In this document: in pieces, positions 41,104-48,353 of the stretch
Layout: every line of letters starts with the position of its first letter
Numbering within the stretch: position 1 is the first letter of the stretch
DNA from: Methanoculleus sp. UBA374
Lineage (GTDB): Archaea > Halobacteriota > Methanomicrobia > Methanomicrobiales > Methanoculleaceae
NCBI GenBank assembly: GCA_002508705.1
Contig: DAYL01000032.1
Span: 1 to 64,000, forward strand
DNA length: 64,000 nucleotides
Direction of reading: 5' to 3'
Notes under the pieces: generated by a model
What the model saw: the letters and a program-made list of their open reading frames with translations, nothing else
Database searches by the model: none
Told to the model about the DNA's origin: nothing
Program-made: the position numbers and the translations under genes

Positions 41104-41711
41104 GCATAGACAATGAGAGACCGGACCGGAACGATGCGGTCTCGCCGGTGATCGGCGTGATGCTGATGCTCGTGGTGACGATCGTCATCGCCGCAGTCGT
41201 CGCATCTTTTGCCGGCACATTCGGAGAAACAGCCCCAAAGACACCTTCTGCAGCGCTGGACGTGAAGATCGTCTCCGACGGCGGGCCGGACAGGGATCAG
41301 TACATCATGCTGATCGAGCACCTCGGCGGAGACCCCATCCAGACAAAGGATATGAGGGTCTTGAGTTACTATACTCCGCCAAACGGTACCCAGACGCGGG
41401 GTGACGTCACCTCAATAAAGAACGCGGCGACGATCAGCGGCGTCAAGGTGAAGATTCCCTACCTCAACGACCCCACCCGGGGCGGCCAAGGAGATCCGAA
41501 GGTGGACTTCGGCAACTTCACGTTCGTATCCGGGGACGTACTGACTTCGGGCACGACAGCTGGTACCGGTTCGAAGTCCGGGACCAGCATGCTCGGGTTC
41601 GATATCACCGACTCTAAATATGAGTTCGGCCCGGGCAGCATCGTCGAGGTTAAGATCATCCACATCCCGAGCCAGAAGACCATCTACCAGGGCGAGGTGT
41701 ACGTACAATGA
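41100..41711 (+). CDS. Type IV pilin, class C, cassette 3
   Basis: 203 residues from the ATG at 41100 that overlaps the B stop; an in-frame start six codons earlier is less likely. Leader MSIDNERPDRN, then DAVSPVIGVMLMLVVTIVIA. Class C features are ALDVKIVSDGGPD, YIMLIEHLGGDPIQTKDMRV, LSYYTPPNG, VPYLND-like IPYLNDPTRGGQGDPKVDFG, FTFVSGDVLTSG and the end VKIIHIPSQKTIYQGEVYVQ. The match to the cassette 1 C copy is strong over the whole exported domain, with a shorter loop after TYYTPP. Confidence 0.88.
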   Translation: MSIDNERPDRNDAVSPVIGVMLMLVVTIVIAAVVASFAGTFGETAPKTPSAALDVKIVSDGGPDRDQYIMLIEHLGGDPIQTKDMRVLSYYTPPNGTQTRGDVTSIKNAATISGVKVKIPYLNDPTRGGQGDPKVDFGNFTFVSGDVLTSGTTAGTGSKSGTSMLGFDITDSKYEFGPGSIVEVKIIHIPSQKTIYQGEVYVQ

Positions 41712-42358
41712 AGGACAACGCAGTCTCCCCGGTCGTCGGCGTTATGCTGATGCTCGTCGTAACGATCATCATCGCGGCGCTGGTGAGTTCGTTCTCCGGG
41801 TCCATAACCTCCGGCCAGAAGCAGGCCCCGAGTTTGACCTTTGAAGTCACGCCGATGATAACGGAAATCCGTGATAACGACCCGACCAACGAAGTCCCGG
41901 ACTATGGGGGAGGATTCACGGTCAACAACGGGATCACGCTCCGGCACACGGGCGGAGACCCCATCTCCCTCCGGGACATCACCGTCCAGCTCAAGAGCCG
42001 CGATACTACTGTCATTGCCATCGGCTACGATACCGTCTTTGACCCGTCACAATCGACGAAGTACTGCGCCGATGCCGGCAAACTGATTGCGAAGGACGAC
42101 ACCTACTCGCGCTACTTCGGGCGCGTCGGCGGCAGCGCCAGCGACGTCCTCATGGCCGGGGACGCGTTCATCCTGACGGCGGACGGCTGCTACGACAACT
42201 CCGAAAGCACCAGCGTTGAGAAGGGCAGGTTCATCACCTGGACGCCGGACGGCGCAAGCGGCACTTTCAGGGCGATGGTGAACACGCCTCTTGAGTATTC
42301 GATCATCGACCGGGTCAGCGGCAAAACCGTTCAGACAGGTTCGATTGTACTCTGGTAA
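41708..42358 (+). CDS. Type IV pilin, class D, cassette 3 (end of array)
   Basis: 216 residues, leader MKDN as in the first D copy, then AVSPVVGVMLMLVVTIIIAA. Class D features are NEVPDYGGGFTVNNGITLRH, TGGDPISLRDITVQLKSRDT, a lone Cys in TKYCADAG, AGDAFILTADGCYDNSEST and KGRFITWTPDGASGTFRAMV with GKTVQTGSIVL at the end. It ends with LW. The gap after it has TTTTTTCCCGGG at about 42376, a possible terminator. Confidence 0.88.
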   Translation: MKDNAVSPVVGVMLMLVVTIIIAALVSSFSGSITSGQKQAPSLTFEVTPMITEIRDNDPTNEVPDYGGGFTVNNGITLRHTGGDPISLRDITVQLKSRDTTVIAIGYDTVFDPSQSTKYCADAGKLIAKDDTYSRYFGRVGGSASDVLMAGDAFILTADGCYDNSESTSVEKGRFITWTPDGASGTFRAMVNTPLEYSIIDRVSGKTVQTGSIVLW

Positions 42359-42534
42359 GGTGCCGAAAACCCATTTTTTCCCGGGATCTTGCACCCCCGG
42401 ACGGTACAATCCCCGGCACCGCGACAAACCGGTGTCTCACCCCGGAAGAGACAGACCGCCGCATACACCGGCATCTCAACGGAGCGCCCCTCCCCACCTC
42501 CGGCGGGCCACGAGCAAGCAATCTTTAACTAAAT

Positions 42535-42546
42535 CAATATATATTG
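42535..42546 (+). promoter_or_regulatory. Palindromic TATA region of the HTH regulator gene
   Basis: CAATATATATTG is a perfect 12-base palindrome that includes a TATA box. Its centre is about 30 bases before the ATG at 42571, so the message is probably nearly leaderless. A dimeric regulator, perhaps the gene product itself, could bind it. Confidence 0.5.
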
Positions 42547-42570
42547 AGCCAGATAAAACAGATCTGGACA

Positions 42571-43146
42571 ATGACAGCAGAATTGGGCGACCCCCACCGC
42601 AACCTTCCCGGGTCGGGGAATGGGGCGGCACGAATCCTGAGTCTCCTGAAGGAAGAGGCGCACGGCCTTTCGATCTCCGATATCTCCCGGAGGATCAGCC
42701 TCAACCGCAGCTCGACGGCCAAGTACCTGGGCATGCTCGTGACGGCGGGCAGGGTCGAGATGTGCACCGTCGGTTCGGCGAAGGTGTACCTCCTCTCCTC
42801 CCGCCCCTCGCTCCTTGAACTCTTCGATTACATCCAGGAGAGCGTGATCGTCGTCGACGCGGACCTTGCGGTGCGGGCCATCAACCCGGCCTGCTGCACC
42901 CGCCTCGGCCTCGTAAAGGAGGAGACCGTCGACAGAGCCGCTGCTTGCGTACCGTTTCTCAAAGATCTGGTCATATCGAAGACCTTCTCCCGGGCAATCC
43001 GTGGGACGGAGCGGGTAGAGGAGATTCGGGCGGACCCGAAAACCGGGGCGCTCACCCTGACGACGTATGTCCCGGTCGTGCTTTTCAACGGCCAGTATGG
43101 GGTCGCAATAACGCTCAGGGACGCGCCGGAAAAATTGCGTGAATGA
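42571..43146 (+). CDS. Winged-HTH transcription regulator with PAS-like C-terminal domain
   Basis: 191 residues from ATG 42571; a TTG at 42544 in the same frame lies in the TATA region and is unlikely. Residues about 20-75 form a winged HTH (ARILSLLKEEAHGLSISDIS, RRISLNRSSTAKYLGMLVTA). From about 85 on, LLELFDYIQESVIVVDADLA, VRAINPACCTRLG and YGVAITLRDAPEKL resemble a PAS sensor fold. It is encoded just after the pilin array in the same direction but with its own promoter, so it is a candidate regulator of pili; that link is inference. A Cys pair (PACCT) could bind a ligand or metal. Confidence 0.78.
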   Translation: MTAELGDPHRNLPGSGNGAARILSLLKEEAHGLSISDISRRISLNRSSTAKYLGMLVTAGRVEMCTVGSAKVYLLSSRPSLLELFDYIQESVIVVDADLAVRAINPACCTRLGLVKEETVDRAAACVPFLKDLVISKTFSRAIRGTERVEEIRADPKTGALTLTTYVPVVLFNGQYGVAITLRDAPEKLRE

Positions 43147-43204
43147 GAACCGCGCCCGAGCAAAAACGACAACGGGGGGGTTCTACCCCTCCTTGCCACC
43201 GGCA

Positions 43205-45184
43205 TTACAGACCGTCCGCTGCCGGACAGGACCCGGGCCCGTGCCGGCCGAACCGCCCGCCGGGAAGGTCCACGAACGCTCTCCCGGCGAGGCTTGCCGA
43301 GTTCGCGAGCACGATGAGCGTTCCGGCCTGGTGCGCTATCGCGCCGCCGGCAGGAGAGAGGATGCCGAGAGCGGCGAGCGCTATCATCGAAAACGAGAAC
43401 GCGAGAGCGAAGAGGACGTTTGCGGTGATCGTCCGCGCCGCCCTCTTCCCGAGCCGGAGGAAGTCGGGAAGCTCTGCTAAGCCCCCGCGCATCAGGACGA
43501 CGTGCGAGGTCTCGAGGGCGACCGTATCCTCTCTCGAACCGATGCTGACCCCGATATCCGCCCGGGCGAGCGCCGGCCCGTCGTTGGTCCCGTCGCCGAC
43601 GAAACAGACCGTCCGGTCGCCGGTCTGGAGGGTTTCCACATACTCCTGTTTCTGGCCGGGCAGCAGACCGGCGTAAACCGCATCCTCCAGTATTCCCGCC
43701 TCCGCCGCGACCCTGCGGGCGACCACCTCGTGATCGCCAGTGAGCATGGCGATAGTCTCGATCCCCTCGCGCCTGAGGCGCTCGATGACTTCGACGGACT
43801 CGGGGCGGAGCCGGTCCTGCAGCCCGATCACGCCGACGACCTCCTCATCCACCGCCACGAAGACCGGCGTGACGCCGGAAGCCGCAAGGGTGTCCCGAAC
43901 CGCGCGTGCCTCCTCCGGCAGCGGGATGCCGGTCAGGGCGAGGAGACGGGCGCTCCCCACGACGATGCGGGCCTCCCCGGACCGCGCCTCGATCCCCCCT
44001 CCCGGGTGCAGGTGCATCTCCGTCGCGTCCGCCGCGTGGCTCCCCGGCTCGGGCGCCGCATCGAGGATAGCCCGGGCGACGGGGTGCTCCGATCCCGCCT
44101 CCGCAACGGCCGCGACCCGGAGCACCCCCTCAACCGTTCTCCCGCAGAACGGCACCACCTTCGTGACGTGCAGGTCTCCGAGGGTAAGGGTGCCGGTCTT
44201 GTCGAAGACGACGGTATCGATCTTTGAGCAGGCCTCCAGGTACTCGCCGCCCCGGATAAGGACTCCTCGCCTGGCGCCGGCGCCGATCGCTGCAAGCACC
44301 GCAGACGGGGTTGCAAGCAGGAGGGCGCAGGGGCAGGCGACGATGAGAAGCGAGATCGACCGTTGCAGGTCGCCCGTCGCGAGCAGGACCACACCGGCGG
44401 CCGCAAGCATCACCGGGGTGTAGACGACCGCGAGCCGGTCGACAAGCGGGCGGGAAGGAGGGCGGCGCTCCTCCGCCTCCCGGACCATCTGCATGATCTT
44501 CCCGTAGGCCGAGCGGTCCCCGACGCGGAGGACCGTCACCTGCAGTGCGCCGTCGTGGTTGATGGTCCCGGCATACACCGCATCCCCCGGCCCTTTCTCA
44601 ACCGGGATGCTCTCCCCGGTAAGGTGGGATTCATCGACGGCCGATGTGCCGGTCGCGACTGTTCCGTCGACGGGCACGACGTCGCCGGGACGGACCAGCA
44701 CACGGTCCCCGGGGCCGATCTCGGAGAGAGCCGCCCGGACGGTCTCCCCGTCCCGCACGACAAAAGCATACCTCGGAGTATCGGCCGCAATCGCCTCGAT
44801 ATCGCGCCGCGACCGCCGGTGGGCGTACTCCTCCGCCACTTCGCCCAGGGCCATGATGAAGCCCAGTTCCGCGGCGACGGTGAATTCACCCAGGTACAGC
44901 GCAGCCACAATCGCAATACTCGCAAGTTCTCCCACGTTTCGCTGCCGCTGGAGGAGCCCCTGCACCGTCCCCACGATGATCGGAAGACCGGTCAGCACGA
45001 GCGACCCGAGAGAGAGGACCGCGACCGGGATCGGGAGAGAGAGCGCAAAGTGCTCCGCCGCGAGAGCCGCGCCGAGAAGCACACCGGCCGCCCCGATCCT
45101 GACTGCCTCGCGGGCGTCCAGACCGCCAGACCCGCAGCAGGAGGGCGAGCAGGACCACCCGTGTGTGTCGCATTCCAGAGCCAT
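43205..45184 (-). CDS. P1B-type heavy-metal translocating ATPase
   Basis: 659 residues. Landmarks are TGES (189-192), the metal-binding membrane motif CPC in IVACPCALLLATP (284-286), the phosphorylated Asp328 in DKTGTLT, SEHP (365-368) and GDGTNDGPAL (530-539). The N-terminus has no heavy-metal-associated domain but a Cys/His-rich start (CDTHGWSCSPSCCG). The last helix reads HQAGTLIVLANSA, so the metal is not Cu by the usual rules; Zn, Cd or Co is likely. It is probably an exporter at the cytoplasmic membrane. The upstream MarR-type gene, 15 bases away and first in the operon, carries a zinc-site pattern, which supports zinc. Confidence 0.9.
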   Translation of the reverse strand: MALECDTHGWSCSPSCCGSGGLDAREAVRIGAAGVLLGAALAAEHFALSLPIPVAVLSLGSLVLTGLPIIVGTVQGLLQRQRNVGELASIAIVAALYLGEFTVAAELGFIMALGEVAEEYAHRRSRRDIEAIAADTPRYAFVVRDGETVRAALSEIGPGDRVLVRPGDVVPVDGTVATGTSAVDESHLTGESIPVEKGPGDAVYAGTINHDGALQVTVLRVGDRSAYGKIMQMVREAEERRPPSRPLVDRLAVVYTPVMLAAAGVVLLATGDLQRSISLLIVACPCALLLATPSAVLAAIGAGARRGVLIRGGEYLEACSKIDTVVFDKTGTLTLGDLHVTKVVPFCGRTVEGVLRVAAVAEAGSEHPVARAILDAAPEPGSHAADATEMHLHPGGGIEARSGEARIVVGSARLLALTGIPLPEEARAVRDTLAASGVTPVFVAVDEEVVGVIGLQDRLRPESVEVIERLRREGIETIAMLTGDHEVVARRVAAEAGILEDAVYAGLLPGQKQEYVETLQTGDRTVCFVGDGTNDGPALARADIGVSIGSREDTVALETSHVVLMRGGLAELPDFLRLGKRAARTITANVLFALAFSFSMIALAALGILSPAGGAIAHQAGTLIVLANSASLAGRAFVDLPGGRFGRHGPGSCPAADGL

Positions 45185-45199
45185 GATACCGCGGTCCCT

Positions 45200-45625
45200 T
45201 CAGATGATCGCGTTGATCTTCTGCAGGATCGCGACGAGTCCGGCGATCTCCCCGTCGTCCAGGGCCGATGCGATCTCTTTTGCGAGCTGCAGGTGGTGGT
45301 GGTGGTGGTCGAGAAACGCAGCCTCCCCTTCAGGCGTGAGCTCGATAATGTAGGACCGCCGGTCTTTCTCCGCCGGCGTCCGGCGGGCGAGCCCCCCCTC
45401 CTCCAGCCGGTCGACCGTGACGGTGACCGTGCCGGTCGTCACGCCGAGCCTCTGCGCCAGGCTCTTCATGTTCATCCTGCCGTGGTGGCCCAGGACCTCG
45501 ATGGCATGCGTCTCCGCAAGGGTGAGAGGGCCCGGCTGAATCACCGATGCTTCCCAGGACGAAAAACGGTTGAAAAATTCGACCAGTTCCGCATTCAGCT
45601 GCTCAATCGTCTCCATGTCCGTCAT
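45200..45625 (-). CDS. MarR-family regulator with AdcR/ZitR-like zinc-binding residues
   Basis: 141 residues. The winged HTH is GHHGRMNMKSLAQRLGVTTG, with TVTVTVDRLEEGGLARR and DRRSYIIELTPEG as recognition helix and wing. A run of five His at 107-111 (LDHHHHHLQL) corresponds in position to the HHHHH of streptococcal AdcR, whose His108 and His112 bind zinc, and Glu25 and His40 fall where AdcR has Glu24 and His42. So this is probably a zinc sensor controlling the ATPase gene behind it. Family facts are from knowledge; the assignment is inference from motif positions. Repeated operator-like sites lie just upstream. Confidence 0.85.
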   Translation of the reverse strand: MTDMETIEQLNAELVEFFNRFSSWEASVIQPGPLTLAETHAIEVLGHHGRMNMKSLAQRLGVTTGTVTVTVDRLEEGGLARRTPAEKDRRSYIIELTPEGEAAFLDHHHHHLQLAKEIASALDDGEIAGLVAILQKINAII

Positions 45626-45635
45626 ATGTTCACAC

Positions 45636-45663
45636 TCAAACTATTTGATATTCAAACTATTTG
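45636..45663 (-). promoter_or_regulatory. Two direct copies of a near-palindromic operator upstream of the MarR gene
   Basis: TCAAACTATTTGA (45636-45648) and TCAAACTATTTG (45652-45663) are spaced 16 bases start to start, with a further ATCAAATGAT just beyond. CAAACTATTTG has dyad symmetry at CAAA and TTTG. They lie 11-40 bases upstream of the MarR start, within the promoter, fitting autoregulation by a MarR dimer. Confidence 0.6.
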
Positions 45664-45976
45664 TTTATCAAATGATCCCTTAAGGCAAGGTGGGTGAGCA
45701 GATTTTGAGGCGGACGGGGTGACGGGGGGGAGGCGGACCGAAGCCTCACGTGAAACACGGTCCCCCCGAAGAGGCGGGAACTCGAGAAGCCGTCGGGTTT
45801 CGAAAAAAAATCGGCAATTTGACCTCCCGCGGCTTCTTCAAAGAAGTTCGACGAAGTGCCGCCTCATGGCGATACCCGCCGGGATCACGACCGACTATCG
45901 AGAGAGGGGGCCAGCAAGGCTCGAAAATGAGCCGACAGGCAATATACAGGCCGCCGTGAAATTCGGGAACGCCGCC
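45664..45976. other. 313-base gap between the metal-regulator promoter and cca
   Basis: Apart from the AT-rich promoter side near 45664-45690 the stretch is G-rich and has a run of eight A near 45806, which may end the transcript of some decayed gene. Open frames here are shadows of cca in the opposite direction. I see no gene, RNA or repeat. Confidence 0.4.
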
Positions 45977-47323
45977 CTACCGTCTCGTCGTCCGCCAGAT
46001 CCTCGCAAGCGGCGACGACCGCTCCAGGAACCCCGAAAGGAACCCGGCAAACTCCTCATCCCAGCACTCCGCACCGGCGCGCACCGTCCATCCCTGCTGC
46101 ATCGAGCCGCGGACGTGTTTCCCGAGCGCGACGTCAAAGAGGGCGTTCGACCGCAGCAGGTCGGCGGCCCGGGTGAACGGACGGGCGATCTCCACAACGT
46201 AGCGGCCGTCCTCGACGTAGGGACCGGCGAAGACCTCTTCCCGGACGTACTTTTCGAGAAATTTCCCGGCGTTCCCCTTCGACGAGACCGGCGGCCCGAT
46301 ATGCCGGCGCATCGCCGGGACGGTCCCGGCCATCAGCTCGAAGAGGAGCATGCACCGCTCCTCCCCCATACAGACATCGATGCGGTTTACCGGAAACCCG
46401 CTCCGTTCGAGAAGTTCCCGGATCGACCCCGCAGACTTCCGGAGCTGGGGCACCACCGTATCGGGCGTGTAGTCCGGCGTGGCAAACGTGATGGAGAAGA
46501 GGTGCGTCCCCCGCGCTGCGAGCAGGCGGGAAAAGACCTCCCGGGTGAGCGGCGGAGACGGCGGCCGGCAGAAGAACGCCACTGACGGCTCCGCGAGATA
46601 GCCGCGGGCGAGCTCCACGAACTCGAACATCCGTGATGTCGAGAGCGCCGCCGCCACGTTCCGCTCCGGGTCGACCGGGTCGATGACGACGAGCGGGTCC
46701 TCGAACCGCTTTGCCCCGTGCTCCTCGATATCGATCACCTCCCCCGGCCTCCAGCGGGCGGCGGCCAGAAGGAGCGGACGGAACCCGCCGTAGTAGATCG
46801 TCAGGACCTCACAGAGGTAGCCCGAAAACCCCTCGGTCATGTGGTCCGACCCGTAGACCCCCCCCGCCTTCGTAAACTGCTTCGCAAGGAGGACGTCGTC
46901 GGTATAACCGTCAATGTGAGCGAGGATGTAGCGGGTGTGGAACGGGGTCCGGTCCACGGCGCTCTTGATCTCGGTGGCGCTCGGGACGGCGTAGCAGGGA
47001 ACGAGATCGATATCGAGCGAATCGATCGTTGCGTTGACGTAAGGGTGCTCCGCGTACTTCTCGCGCCAGGTCGCGCCGAACTCTTCCGCGATCCGGTGCG
47101 CGAGGGAAAGCCCCTGCTCCTGCAGTTCCTCCCGGGAGAGAGCGGGGTCGAAGAGCATGAAGATGTCGAGGTCCCGGTCGCCCCGGACGAAGGTGTCGCG
47201 GGCGACCGACCCTACCATCATCGCCTTCGCCATCCCCGACCGCTCCACCGCCTCGATCAGGCGCTGTCCGATCGCCCGGACGTAAGCCTGCTCTTCAGGC
47301 GTGGGGCGGATCTTCGCGAGCAC
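45977..47323 (-). CDS. cca: CCA-adding enzyme (archaeal class I tRNA nucleotidyltransferase)
   Basis: 448 residues from a GTG at 47321-47323; a longer frame that extends into the next gene is an out-of-phase shadow of thpR. The nucleotidyltransferase core is MVGSVARDTFVRGDRDLDIF with GS and DxD as metal-binding catalytic residues, followed by EKYAEHPYVNATIDSLDIDL with the third carboxylate. The middle and tail (HTRYILAHIDGYTDDVLLAK, FSGYLCEVLTIYYGGF) match archaeal CCA enzymes. It adds or repairs the CCA end of tRNAs without a template. The thpR gene lies 23 bases upstream, so the two RNA-processing genes are co-transcribed. Confidence 0.92.
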   Translation of the reverse strand: MLAKIRPTPEEQAYVRAIGQRLIEAVERSGMAKAMMVGSVARDTFVRGDRDLDIFMLFDPALSREELQEQGLSLAHRIAEEFGATWREKYAEHPYVNATIDSLDIDLVPCYAVPSATEIKSAVDRTPFHTRYILAHIDGYTDDVLLAKQFTKAGGVYGSDHMTEGFSGYLCEVLTIYYGGFRPLLLAAARWRPGEVIDIEEHGAKRFEDPLVVIDPVDPERNVAAALSTSRMFEFVELARGYLAEPSVAFFCRPPSPPLTREVFSRLLAARGTHLFSITFATPDYTPDTVVPQLRKSAGSIRELLERSGFPVNRIDVCMGEERCMLLFELMAGTVPAMRRHIGPPVSSKGNAGKFLEKYVREEVFAGPYVEDGRYVVEIARPFTRAADLLRSNALFDVALGKHVRGSMQQGWTVRAGAECWDEEFAGFLSGFLERSSPLARIWRTTRR

Positions 47324-47346
47324 CTCCTCCTCGCAGGGGCACCGGG

Positions 47347-47886
47347 TCAAAGCGGCACCTCCGCAAGGTCCTCGTAGACCGATCCCCGGGGCGTAAGCGT
47401 GCTCTTCTTGAGCCTGATGCTCTCCACCCGGCAACGGCCGAGCGGTTCGGGAGAGAGACAGGCCACCCCGTCGGCAAGCGAGGGGTGGAACTCCTTCACC
47501 CGTGCGAGGGTCACGTGGGGGCGGAAGGGACGCTTCTCCCGGGGAAACCCGAGCGGCGCGAGGAGGTCGTCCATCTGCCGGGCGAGAGAGGCGCTCTCCC
47601 CGGCGTCCGCAACGTCGCACCAGACCACCCGCGGCCGTTTCGGGGGGTTGCAGACCGGATGTCCGACCGTCAGATCGAAGGGGTCGACCCGAACGCCCCC
47701 GAGCGCCGCGACGATCGGCTCGATCAGCGCCGGATCGACCTCCCCGAGAAACTTCACCGTGATATGGAGATTCCCGGGATCGACGACGGCGAGTCTTCCC
47801 TCGGACCGTTTCAGGACCTCCAGGGACCCGCGAGCCCGCTCGCGGATATCCTCCGGCAGATCGATTGCAACGAACGTCCTGACCAT
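47347..47886 (-). CDS. thpR: RNA 2',3'-cyclic phosphodiesterase (LigT/ThpR)
   Basis: 179 residues. The two HxT motifs of the 2H phosphoesterase family are HITVKFLGEV (about residue 42) and HVTLARVKEF (about residue 128). The opening MVRTFVAIDLPEDIRERARG is typical of the family. The enzyme opens 2',3'-cyclic phosphates and can ligate tRNA halves in vitro. It sits in front of cca, a pairing often seen in euryarchaea, which fits a role in tRNA end metabolism. Confidence 0.92.
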   Translation of the reverse strand: MVRTFVAIDLPEDIRERARGSLEVLKRSEGRLAVVDPGNLHITVKFLGEVDPALIEPIVAALGGVRVDPFDLTVGHPVCNPPKRPRVVWCDVADAGESASLARQMDDLLAPLGFPREKRPFRPHVTLARVKEFHPSLADGVACLSPEPLGRCRVESIRLKKSTLTPRGSVYEDLAEVPL

Positions 47887-48095
47887 AGTATCTACTATCG
47901 CACCTCACGCTACAAAATGGTGATTGTGCGGGGATGCCGCACCGGGCAGACGGTGGATGCGCAAACCCGGCGCGAGAGATCGCGACAGCCCCTCACCGGC
48001 AGCGAACGGCACCCTCACACAAATAACAGAGGATATATCCGTTCTGAGCCAAAATATAACGACCGTTCTTGGGGGTAATCATCATTTCCGATACA

Positions 48096-48353
48096 ATGCA
48101 ATTCATCGTCTATACACTCGAATTTTGCCCGAATTGCGAAATTCTCAAGGAGTTCCTGGCCTCCAGGGGTGTTTCCTTCGTCGAGTGCGACATGGCGTCC
48201 GCTGAGGGGCTGACGGAACTCCGGATGAACGGCGTATTCGTCCAGGAAGCGCCGGTGCTGCAGAAAGGCGACGCCTTCTATACGGCGGGCGACCTCTTCG
48301 CCGGCGGCGCGTTCCAGGAGGACCTTGTCGCCGACCTGATCGCGGGGGCATGA
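48096..48353 (+). CDS. nrdH: NrdH/glutaredoxin-like redoxin for anaerobic ribonucleotide reductase
   Basis: 85 residues from the ATG at 48096; an in-frame TTG at 48069 would add nine residues. The thioredoxin-fold start MQFIVYTLEFCPNCEILKEF carries the redox pair CPNC, and the later segments EAPVLQKGDAFYTAGDLF and cis-Pro region fit a small glutaredoxin. It overlaps the ATG of nrdD by 4 bases, so the two are translated together. In methanogens the class III reductase takes electrons from formate or from such a redoxin fed by a ferredoxin-disulfide reductase; the coupling here points to the redoxin route. Confidence 0.85.
   Translation: MQFIVYTLEFCPNCEILKEFLASRGVSFVECDMASAEGLTELRMNGVFVQEAPVLQKGDAFYTAGDLFAGGAFQEDLVADLIAGA

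Larger units (their letters stand above)
35253..42358 (+). repeat. Pilin cassette array, class order A-B-C-D / A-B / A-B-C-D
   Basis: Ten tandem pilin genes can be sorted by their exported domains into four classes that recur in fixed order. A: 35253, 37979, 39788. B: 35969, 38701, 40444. C: 36637, 41100. D: 37302, 41708. Even the overlaps recur: A and B share 7 bases, B and C 4, C and D 4. The second cassette lacks C and D. The array therefore arose by duplication of a whole four-gene unit. Confidence 0.85.

Noticed and set aside
35253..42358. Repeated identical segments in the pilin region as a possible CRISPR-like array
   Set aside because: The repeats are about 600-700 bases apart, lie inside coding sequence at the same codon positions and encode the pilin helix; there are no spacers.
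42544..42570. TTG at 42544 as start of the HTH regulator
   Set aside because: It overlaps the palindromic TATA region; transcription would begin after it, so the ATG at 42571 is more likely.
45719..46585. 288-codon plus-strand open frame opposite the end of cca
   Set aside because: Most of it is antisense to conserved cca sequence, and the start lies in a poly-G stretch without a ribosome-binding site.
47324..47908. N-terminal 195-residue extension that would fuse cca with upstream sequence
   Set aside because: This part overlaps thpR in another phase and is Arg/Gly-rich shadow sequence; the GTG at 47323 gives the normal length of archaeal CCA enzymes.
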